Shown here one piece after another: positions 55,629 to 64,000 of a stretch of 64,000 nucleotides of DNA (its first letter is position 1; each line of letters opens with the position of its first letter). The notes below the pieces were generated by a model, which saw only the letters and a list, made by a program, of their open reading frames with translations, was not told where the DNA came from and searched no databases. The DNA is taken from contig JADNRY010000190.1 of assembly GCA_015501585.1 (NCBI GenBank), forward strand, positions 1-64,000, written 5' to 3'. This DNA is from Rhodocollybia butyracea. Lineage: Eukaryota; Basidiomycota; Agaricomycetes; Agaricales; Omphalotaceae. Position numbers and translations under genes: made by a program.

Positions 55629-57874
55629 TAGCTTCCCATATCAAATACAAACCTTGATTCTCTGTGCCCTCTTGTTCTAGGCTGATACACTTGTTTTTCC
55701 ACTTTGTGTGTGATAAGGGGCAGCTGGTTAGAAGGGAGAGGCTACAGAGGGTCTGAGATCTCTGACCTTCCCAGAATAAATGATGCTGACAACAGCTGGG
55801 AACATACAGTGCTCCCCATGCGCAGCGTCATTTCGACTTATAAGTTATCATGCTCCTTTCAACTCCAGCCCACCTTCGCAGCTTGCAAGCTGGAAACTAA
55901 CCAAAATCTGCCTACTCACACCGTAGGAGCGATATACTATCGAGTGAGAGGGGGGGAGTCAAGGACCGCAGACAGCCTCCTTGTCTAGCCGCTCTACATC
56001 ACCCCTTCAAATCCAAACAATGATAATGATCAAAGTTTTGCACTGTTTGTACGTAGGACTCTGTAGGAGTCACACCGGGAAGAGAAAAAAATCTGCCGAG
56101 CAGATTTCTGTACTGAAATAAAGCTGATTATCCTAATTAAGTTAATCGGTGGTTTTCAGCCCACCTGAAATGGTTATCGAAATTTTATGATAAACTATAA
56201 AAGGATGATCTTATCTTATCAAAAAATTTCAGTACAGAAATCTGCTCGGCAGATTTTTTCTCTTCCCGGTGTGAGTGGGACATACAATACCATAGCTGCC
56301 ACCGTTGCATACAAAGGTGACTTACGAGAATTCATTCCGATCATTTATCGATGGTGAATTGAATATTGCTGTCGAGCTCAGAAATATGTAGGAGTATACT
56401 GGCTGTGGAATGAGGATTAGGAAGGATTAGGATCGAGAAAGCAATCGCGTGAGGGTGACATATGTATAATGGATCTCAGGTGAGTTTATGGAGGTATTTG
56501 GCCTGTTGGGCATGTTGATGAGGTTCGTTCGTTCGTAGAATTCGTAGGTATACTGAGAGGAAAAGACAGGATTGAAAGCGGCAAGAAAAGGGGCTTATGG
56601 ACGCAATTGAAAACGAAAAAGGAGAGATGAAAAGAAGAGATTTCCTACAAGGCCTAAACTAGAGACATCTCTACAACAACACATCCTGCACGAGGCCTGA
56701 ACCTGTGGGAACGTGCATCTTGACTGGGAGGAGTAAAATGCTCGAATACTAGTACCCCGGGTCGCTAACGACTCCGCAGAGGTGAGGTTGGAGTCTTGGA
56801 GATCGATGGGCGTTGCATAACTAGCTGCGAAATTTGTTTGCAGCCAGCTAGGGCATTACTCGTGGTCGGTAGATATGGATGTCTCGAACATTTCTAGGCG
56901 AACTGAGCCGTGGTATATTTCTGGGATTGTAAGCTCAAGACTGGATTCTGACGGGTAGACCTACAGAGGGTTATTTTTGTGCGTTTGTACATTTTGAGCC
57001 AAACCCAACCAAACTGCCGTCTGGAGCTGGCAGGTTCGGTTCACCGCCAGGCGTAAGATCCTTTAGAATCCGTCACTAAGAAAGTTTGGTTCAGCAAGCT
57101 GCAGCGGTTTTCGAGAAGGGCCGGCATTGAGTGTCCTGATTCACAAAGAGAGAAGCCGATAAACTTGTTCGCGGGAGTTGAAACATAAGTAAAAAAAGGA
57201 AGGAAGTCTGACAATGCAGTATTGAAGTTGAATACACGATGTTGGCTGTTGGTTGGCTGTTTGGACCTTCAATCGTCAAAGTACTGCCAGGATTAAGATT
57301 ATCGCGGTGCGTACTTGATGAGTCATTTCTCAAGCCTAACGTGTATAAATTTATTCATCCACTCTCGCCCCACAACTTACTACAAGCACTCATCTAAGAT
57401 CGGAATCGAGAATACACATTCCCTGTATCTATACACACACATCTGTATGGATCGTCATATGTAACGAGTCTGCCTATGGGAGACTATTCCCTGTAGGCTC
57501 CAGGGGGACAGGGTTGGATGGAGGACCCGAGGCTGTCTTTGAACGTCCGGAGGTTTGCGAGGAATATACGATGTATCTCGTGTTCCATTTTGAGTCTCTC
57601 TTCGATAGCTTTACCTGTGAGGTACAATGCGGCGGAAACCTCGTACAGCGATGATGCTCAAGTATCCGTCTGCTGTGGCATAGAAAGTTGTCTTATAAGC
57701 AAATCTTCTTTGGCCTTTTATTGCTAGGGCAAAAGTTCGGTCAAGATTTCGGTACACTCTCCCAAGTTAACTCAGCCGATAGTTAGGTGTGCTGACGGAA
57801 TCAACTGGACAGTGCTTTATATACAAGCATATATGCCACTGGAGTAGCTATAATAATTATTGAAGTATTGTGAA
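55629..57874. other. intergenic with hairpin element
   Basis: 2.2 kb without a supported gene. It contains the palindromic MITE at 56071-56273. The rest shows no motif-bearing frames. Confidence 0.5.
56071..56273. mobile_element. hairpin-type MITE with ~48-bp inverted repeats
   Basis: The element starts 'cacaccgggaagag' and ends 'ctcttcccggtgtg'. The first 48 and last 47 bases are reverse complements of each other, apart from one base in an A-run. The 107-bp centre has no frame. Flanking AGT on both sides could be a 3-bp target-site duplication. The near-perfect arms suggest a recent insertion and predict a very stable hairpin. Confidence 0.85.
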
Positions 57875-59222
57875 TCAAACCGACTCTTTAGCCCCATGAG
57901 CATATACTATTTCCACGTTTACATCCCTATTGTCGTTGTCCAGAGATTCACTCAGGTCTGAGGTGGAAGCGTTCGGATTGGCCTCTGCAAAGCGTATAGA
58001 CTGAGACAATGTAAAGTTATTCTGGTCCTTGGAGTTTTCGAGAGCGGCCAAAAGAATGATGATGACTGGATAAAGTGCCTGTGTATCGCGATGAGTAACC
58101 GCTATCTTCAGACATAATCTTCATCCAGTGAGACTTACAGACAGGTAAGGTACAGCCGACCCACTGAAAACCTGGAAAGATATTTTGCCGCTATCTTTAG
58201 TCAAAAATGTCGAAGCAATCTGAATCCACGACAGATGCATTAACAATTTTGAGATTGAATGATTGTAGATGATACGACTTACCCAGATAGCAATGTAAAC
58301 ACAACCTGATTCCACCAAAAGCAAAAGTATTTTTTGAGTTTTTGTTATCGAACCACGAGGACCGTTACTACTGGTGTGCAAGTTTCGCCGAATGTCCTGA
58401 CGATGTCGACTAATCCAAGAGTCGTAAGCATTTACCATATACCTGCCAGGTTTAAGACATACAAGGCCTTATAACCGACCAAGGAAGTGGCAACTACATT
58501 TGTGATTAGCAGTGGCAGAGTTAACACCAAGAATTCATTTGTGCCAGCGCCGATGGCGTGGAAGGATCGTAACACGTTAACAGCTCCGCTTGCTGCATCA
58601 TAAATGTTGCCGACTAAATGTTGGGATGAGAAGTAGTAATGCTTTTCAGCATGCAGTCGAGCTTACCATAACAAGCAAGTAAGCAAATGCCAAGTACTAC
58701 CTTTACAAGTCGATTGTGTGGGAACAAGATCCACGCACGCCAAACGACGATACTGTCGTTGATCACGTACTTAGGGAGAATTGAATAGGATGTAAATAAA
58801 GCATAAAAGTTCAGAGGTACTCACGTTCACCCTCTCAAGGAAGTTCAGTGTAATTTTCATATCACCCAAAAGTTTTGCAGGATTAGGCGGGTGGAAGCTA
58901 AGGAGCGGAATTTGGACGAGAATGTATTCGAGTGATAGAACAATAGAGGTTGTGGAATTTAGAAACATGAACGAGATCACAGCCAACAGTGTTAGTCGGG
59001 CTTTCTTGTTAACATCGCGAGTCCTGGAGTTACAGTTTTTTCAGCTGGTAATTGGCGAATATACATATACATAAAGACTCACAAAAGGAAATAAAAAGCG
59101 ATGAGAGAGAATGTTGCATAGATGCCATAAAGCAGGAAACTGACTGCCATTTCAGCAATCCATTCCTTGAGAGCAACTATATCGGCGTCTACGAGGGGAC
59201 CTGACTGTTGCTCAGAAGACAT
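57875..59222 (-). CDS. seven-helix membrane protein (orphan agaricomycete family)
   Basis: The gene runs from ATG 59222 (MSSEQQSGPLVDADIVALKEW) to the stop at 57875-57877 in several exons. Hydrophobic segments appear in order: AVSFLLYGIYATFSLIAFYFLL, then LAVISFMFLNSTTSIVLSLE (about 58940-58990), then VINDSIVVWRAWILFP (about 58720-58765), VVLGICLLACY, FLVLTLPLLITNVVATSLV (about 58490-58550), ILLLLVESGCVYIAIWV (about 58280-58340) and SALYPVIIILLAAL (about 58040-58080). A polar acidic tail ends VEIVYAHGAKESV. The topology suggests an orphan 7-TM receptor-like protein with a 25-residue outer N-terminus and a 50-residue inner tail. Ligand and function are unknown. Confidence 0.7.
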
Positions 59223-59422
59223 CGAGGTATGCGATATAAAAATGTAGGAATGACTGTTTATATACCTTAGTATCACCTCGCATTACCCAGTACCATTTCC
59301 CTTGAACTCTCACCACATATTACTAGTATATTGGTGCTTGAGAAGATTAATGGCGCCCTGGAAGTTCCATCAACAGCTGCCACTGACAAGTTGCGGTCAA
59401 AACATGAGGAAAGTACAATGGA

Positions 59423-60490
59423 TCATTTATTACCACAATGTGCCGCGAGGGAGATGGCTTCAAATTTGGGACCTAATATGTTTTGATGATTGAAATTGGC
59501 CATAGTAATGGTCATGTAGGTGAAAGGGAATCTCGGCATGAACATCACTGATAATTTGGACGGCTCAAAGCCATAAACGAGATGATCTTTGAAGCCTGAA
59601 TTTCTCGAAGACCCGCTGATATCCTCGAGCCTAGGGATCAAGTCTACGAAACCTCCCCACTCCAGACCTTGAAAAGGCGGACGGATCTTGAGTTCAATAG
59701 TCTCACGTTCGGAGTCATCCGCGTCGTTCAAGTTGACCCCCAATCTCATACTCATCATCACCAAAGTACATCCTCGCACGTCTATTTCCTCGAGGGGTTA
59801 GGAGTATCAGGAAGAATCGGATAATGAGGCTTTGAACTATCCATAGGTGGTTGATGATTGATGTGATAGAAAATGAGTCGAGTTGGATGAAAGGATCCAA
59901 ACATTTTGATGAATTTTGAGGTGCCAGAACATCGGCACTGTGTCTGTGGGACTAAGAGTGTTGACTTTGGCAGTCTAGGTCACTGAGGTTGTCCGAATCG
60001 TGTAGATCATTGGTTCTTACCACGCAGTCACTGTCTGCCAAGCTGCCAATCCAAGTGGAGAAACTGAAATTTGTTGGAAAGTAATGTATGCACGTCATCA
60101 AGCAGCTTGTTGATCATTCGAATTGTTGACGAATGAGTCTGTATTGGGAATTGTTCACTGGAGAAAACTCGGAGAGGCATAGTAGCATTCTGAGCAGCGA
60201 TGGATAAGGCACCGGAGTGGCCCAGCCCAATATAAGCATTGCGTTTTGGTTCTTCGAACTCTGGTGTCTACACTGGATGGTGATGATAAAGGTGATAGTG
60301 CCTTCTTCGTAAATCAAAGTTAACGAATACTGACTTGATCCATCCATCCTTTTCAGGCACGTTTATTACTGCGCGTATGTCCGAGATCGACTCTCCGACA
60401 CTGTTCAACTCAAGTTCAACCTTTGGAATCCGCCCTCGGAGTTGTACTTTGCGAACTGTTCCATTTGGATCAACAAATGTACTGAAACTG
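59423..60490 (-). CDS. unrecognised multi-exon minus-strand gene
   Basis: Several exon-like stretches read well on the minus strand, with splice signals between them. About 60337-60480 reads DPNGTVRKVQLRGRIPKVEL and ISDIRAVINVPEKDGWIK, followed by a donor. About 60080-60270 reads TPEFEEPKRNAYIGLGHSG and MPLRVFSSEQFPIQTHSS. About 59750-59890 reads PHYPILPDTPNPSRK. The last stretch (from about 59790 to the stop at 59423) reads MSMRLGVNLNDADDSERET, IRPPFQGLEWGGFVDLIP and FMPRFPFTYMTITMANF. No family is recognised, and the first exon and some joins are open. An alternative plus-strand frame overlaps its 5' side (60492-60821, acidic and Ser-rich). Confidence 0.45.
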
Positions 60491-62012
60491 ATTGAATATT
60501 ATAAGGCGAAACTGTTATAGATTAAAAATCCCAGCTCAGCAAGATTATTATTTTCCCGCCGATTCCTCCAATGGCAGGCCGTACTCGCTCAGGGAAATCT
60601 CCCCGATTGAAGCGGTAGAGAGAGGGTTTTCTACTTCCAGCGAAACTGCCGTTTTAATCGCTGGCGAGGAAGACTTGAGTACTGAGCCTGAGTACTTGAG
60701 TTCAGATGGATGGCACTCGTCTCGAAATGATTCCAAACGGAGAAGTGGTCTGGAAGTGAAGCTGCCGGATTCGCAAGGTATTACCCTAGATCTGAAGGTG
60801 GTAATTGGCCAGTTAGAGTGACACCCCACGTCCAGTTACCAGTAGGGTGCTTTCTGTGCAGTGATGGTGGTTTCAGTTCAATTCAATTGGCGCCGAAGCT
60901 TGGGCGCTTCTTTCCTCAGATGGGCCATGGTCTGATTTCATCCTCATCGCGGTCAGCTGGCGGAGTACTCTAAATCTAGCTGAAATAGGGGGTAATTTTG
61001 GAATACTTATCGCTGGACGTCACCCAACTGTGTCAACACAATTTTTCAATGCAAAGAATGGACGTGGTTAAAGGTTTTAGCATTATATTCCCGATAAAGA
61101 GCCTAGCCTTCGAAACCAGCTTCAACCAAATCATTGATTCCGATCTGATAGATCCTTCGCAGTACTAGTAAATGACGAACTGTCACTGCTATTGCGAAGC
61201 GCGTAGTCAGACTAAGTCAAGTGCGCTCTCAAATTTATTTTGCTGAGAAATATTTACAGGTGTATTTTGTGCACGGATGTCACTACTGAGCGCTGAGCAC
61301 TGAAAGACCGAGACGAAAGCTTACACGATACAAGGGAATGGCGCTCTACTGACACCAATGTCTGCCAGGCCCGTGGACGCAAGTGTCAACTTGCAGACTG
61401 GATAGAAATATCAGCTAATACATATCAGACAGCATGAAAAGCCTTTTTCGAGTCGTGCGCGACTTCTGCTGTCTCCTATCGCATCTCTGTCAACTCGAAG
61501 GAACTCGTGGATACCCACTGCTTTGGCCGTTTTACACATCAAGGTATCAAATCCAGTGAACCGTTGATTGTTGTTCCTCACACTGTCAGCGTAACTTCAA
61601 CTTGTTGTTGAACAAATCAAGTATCTACTGGTGGGTATTCAGACTCTTCAAACCTTGGTCTCCGTCAAGCCATCTTCGCAGATGACCTGTACGCTATCTT
61701 GTGTACTACTATCTGCTTTCGGCTGTCCGTGGTCAACTGAAGGAAATGAGAACAGTAAAGAGACGTATACTAATGTGGAGACAGATTGCTTACTCATCTT
61801 CGTTATTGTACCTTGAACTTAATGTATCTCTGAGAAGCGTGTTCTGCATTCCTACGGTGAGCCTTTACATACTTTAAGATACAAGGTGCGCAACGAATTA
61901 ATCAATTTGGCCGTTTCATTTCATTTGTAGGGGCACGTAATGCAGATGCTAAACTAACGGGAGGATTACATGGGTAGGAAGGCGATAGGTCGGGGAAAGT
62001 ACGCTGTTCATA
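60491..62012. other. intergenic; one undecided short frame
   Basis: At 60492-60821 open frames exist on both strands: plus reads GEEDLSTEPEYLSSDG and minus reads SLEVENPLSTASIGEISLSE. Either could be an exon, and the minus one would extend the gene at 59423-60490. From 60830 to 62012 nothing is seen. Confidence 0.35.
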
Positions 62013-62828
62013 CTATGTAGGGACCACCCTGAGACTGTCATTATCATCATGAGAATCGCTATGAGCTTCGGAAACGGGGCTGTAGTTTGGGGCAGGTCCT
62101 CTTGTTTGCTCCAAGCCAGTACCACCCTCTCTCGAATCAGCCGACACCAAAACCGGTAGGGTGTCAATATATCTTGGAGGACCACCATGTTTGTCGTAAG
62201 CTGGAAGTACGTCCTTTTCTCCCATATCAACATTATGATCGCTGAGGCCTGGACCCAGCCGCCTCCCCCCTTCGCCAATATCCGCCGCTCGAGTCCGATG
62301 CGAGCGACTGGCTGATGAATATGCAGCTATAGATGCATGCGGATTGTAGGCAGCAGGAACGTGGGTCAAATCGTAGGCTGATAGCGTGCCAAATGAAGCT
62401 GAAGGAAAGCGTGTTCGAGGAATGGAACGAAGATGTGACCCATTATCGCGATTAGAGAAGAACGTAGTTACTGGTTGCCCATTCTGTCTGAGAGTCTTGA
62501 AACTGTAAAGTAGATTTGATTTGGATGTGAGCGCGAAGAGAAAAATATCGGTACGCACCGACGCAATATTATGCTCGTCATCACAAGTGCTGCCAGAGTC
62601 AGAAAGAGCCATTCCAATACGTTCTAAGAAACGATGGGCGACAATAAGGAGATGAATAAGCCGTTTTGTGATAAGAATACCGACCTTGGTGAAACTGGCT
62701 GTCGTAGTCCCATTCGCATTACTCGTGGATGAGGAAGTCGAGCCTGCGGCTGAGGTAGATGATGTGGCAGTTGCTGCCGAACTAGAGATATTGGCGGAAA
62801 CTAGATCTACGAGGTTTACCACGACCAT
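62013..62828 (-). CDS. single-span Ser/Thr-rich membrane protein
   Basis: Minus-strand exons 62685-62828, 62559-62623 and 62013-62502 join to 232 residues. The N-terminal 45 residues are rich in Ser, Thr and Ala (likely O-glycosylated). One transmembrane helix lies at about 53-69 (WLFLTLAALVMTSIILR), followed by RRFKTLRQ and a long cytoplasmic tail with Pro-Tyr motifs (VLPAYDKHGGPPRY). Both introns are short and keep phase; without splicing the helix is lost, which supports the model. The architecture matches many fungal mucin-like surface or wall-sensor proteins, but no function can be assigned. No cleavable signal peptide is obvious. Confidence 0.75.
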   Translation of the reverse strand: MVVVNLVDLVSANISSSAATATSSTSAAGSTSSSTSNANGTTTASFTKVGILITKRLIHLLIVAHRFLERIGMALSDSGSTCDDEHNIASVRTDIFLFALTSKSNLLYSFKTLRQNGQPVTTFFSNRDNGSHLRSIPRTRFPSASFGTLSAYDLTHVPAAYNPHASIAAYSSASRSHRTRAADIGEGGRRLGPGLSDHNVDMGEKDVLPAYDKHGGPPRYIDTLPVLVSADSREGGTGLEQTRGPAPNYSPVSEAHSDSHDDNDSLRVVPT

Positions 62829-63698
62829 GCCAGTGGGAGCAGTGACAAGAGCACCTGTTCAGAAGTTTCCTGTCATGGGACCTATATAGGTCGCTCAAAA
62901 AGGTAAGTGTCCAGGAAGTGTCAGTCGTTTCATTTCATTTATGACATGAAAGCGAGGATTTTGTGTTGAACGACTCAGTATGACTCTGAATGAGTATCAG
63001 AAGGAGTGAGAGTAAGAAATCGGGGAATAAATTCAACAAAGAATAAAAAGCTTAAGCGCCGAAAATGCCCCCGCGCGCCCAACACGTTCCTGTGCGCTTA
63101 ACACCCAATTCGCGAACTGCCACAGATTTGCCTCAGTGGCAAAGCTCCAAACGCGGGGTGCATAACTATCGGGCCACCATCTGCTTACCGAACGCTAGAT
63201 TGGAACTCTTCGACCCCTTCTGCGGGATTCAAACTCGAGGCTTTCCTGGTTCCTGCGATACACCCTCAGATCAAAACTTTCAGGTCATCTCAGCTGCTGC
63301 TCTGTGCGCAGCAATTTCCTAAAATTCTAGGGTGACCATGACCAAGGGAACGTACTCATCCGGGAGATCATTACTGTTAACGATAACCAATGCCCCATCT
63401 TGGCCTCATTTACTTAAGTTGGTTACTTGTACACCAACGGCGTTTTTGATTCGAGGCTTGGTAATTTCCTATCTCACTCTCAGATCAGAACCTCTAAGAC
63501 CATTTAAGCTCTACGCGCAGCAAGATGATCTTCTGCTGTGACCAGTCGACGAGAACGTTAACAAATCGAGATCAAGTCCATCCTTCCGCAGTCGCAGTAT
63601 ACCGTTAGTAACGGCCAGCCAGCTTTTTTTTTGGCCAGTCAACTAGTACTTAAGGCTTGGAGATTCATAATTTACACACCCCGTCGTGAGTTAACGCA
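62829..63698. other. intergenic, no gene
   Basis: Divergent gap between the membrane protein and the partial gene at the right edge. Nothing supported. Confidence 0.45.
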
Positions 63699-64000
63699 AT
63701 GGCGATCCCTCAATGCCCCACGAGAAAGGACGTCGGAGAGATAGAGACCATGATCTATCAGGTCCGTATCGTCTTTAAGCTAATGTATTATCGGAGTCTC
63801 CAATTTTGCGACTCTACTAGGTCAACGATGACTTTTATGTCGTCCCGTTCCGTTTCTTCTACGCGCATTGCAATGTATTCAGAGAGCCCACCCATGCCTT
63901 CGAATTAGATGCCGATGTCGACGATGGGCTACCTGGTCGTTCTACTTTGTGCGAAGACAGCTCTGTCGAATGTGACTGCGGACAACGTGGTAGCTCTGAA
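63699..64000 (+). CDS. partial gene running off the right edge, unknown
   Basis: Exon 1 (63699-63761) encodes MAIPQCPTRKDVGEIETMIY-Q and joins in phase 0 to an exon starting at 63821 that stays open to the end of the window. Its protein reads VNDDFYVVPFRFFYAHCN, THAFELDADVDDGLPG and VECDCGQRGSSE. No family is recognised. The intron has a clear acceptor (ctctactag) but a weak donor (GTCCGT). Confidence 0.5.

Overview
The window is nuclear DNA of a basidiomycete fungus, almost certainly an agaricomycete. Nearly every gene is split by many short (about 47-65 nt) GT-AG introns. The gene set is typical of the group: a CFEM protein, a DUF7330 protein, a GH12 glucanase, an orphan 7-TM protein, a delta-12-type desaturase, and single-span membrane glycoproteins with Ser/Thr-rich stalks. 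I built the gene models by translating and joining exons by eye; no search was run.

Layout. (1) 1-7.5 kb is a head-to-tail tandem array of a two-gene unit: DPH5 (diphthine synthase) plus a membrane glycoprotein ('family A'). Two DPH5 copies are dead, the third (6510-7521) is intact, and only the second A gene (4772-6254) is intact. (2) 7.6-8.4 kb holds a CFEM GPI-type protein. (3) 8.5-18.7 kb is a second tandem array of three 3.3-3.7 kb units, each with one 'family B' membrane glycoprotein and relics of older copies; the three B genes carry three different lesions. A relic of the CFEM 3' end (18.73-18.99 kb) closes this array. (4) 19.1-20.0 kb, minus strand: DUF7330 protein. (5) 22.0-28.0 kb is a tandem duplication of about 2.9 kb carrying a 13-exon FAD monooxygenase-like gene; copy 1 reads through, copy 2 has a one-base deletion. 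(6) 28.4-36.5 kb: a small secreted protein, HUB1/UBL5, a secreted GH12 enzyme, a multi-pass membrane protein, mitochondrial Hsp70 (SSC1) and the PP2A methyltransferase PPM1 (with a one-base frameshift). (7) 37.3-42.6 kb: an ABC protein with degenerate ATP-binding motifs, and a forkhead transcription factor. (8) 44.5-49.0 kb is gene-poor, with an inverted-repeat element and a 37-bp minisatellite. (9) 49.1-55.6 kb: a salicylate-hydroxylase-type flavoprotein, an isoprenylcysteine methyltransferase-like protein and a fatty acid desaturase. (10) 55.6-64 kb: a hairpin-type MITE, a 7-TM protein, an unrecognised minus-strand gene, a single-span membrane protein and the start of a gene that runs off the right edge.

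How it fits together. The left third is a birth-and-death zone for surface glycoproteins, in which a housekeeping gene (DPH5) was copied along with its neighbour and then decayed except in one copy. The rest is a mosaic of housekeeping and accessory genes without an obvious common pathway. The most notable RNA-level features are GC-AG introns that are needed to keep frame (both FAD paralogs and SSC1) and several introns that are multiples of three without stops, so that retention would give longer in-frame proteins.
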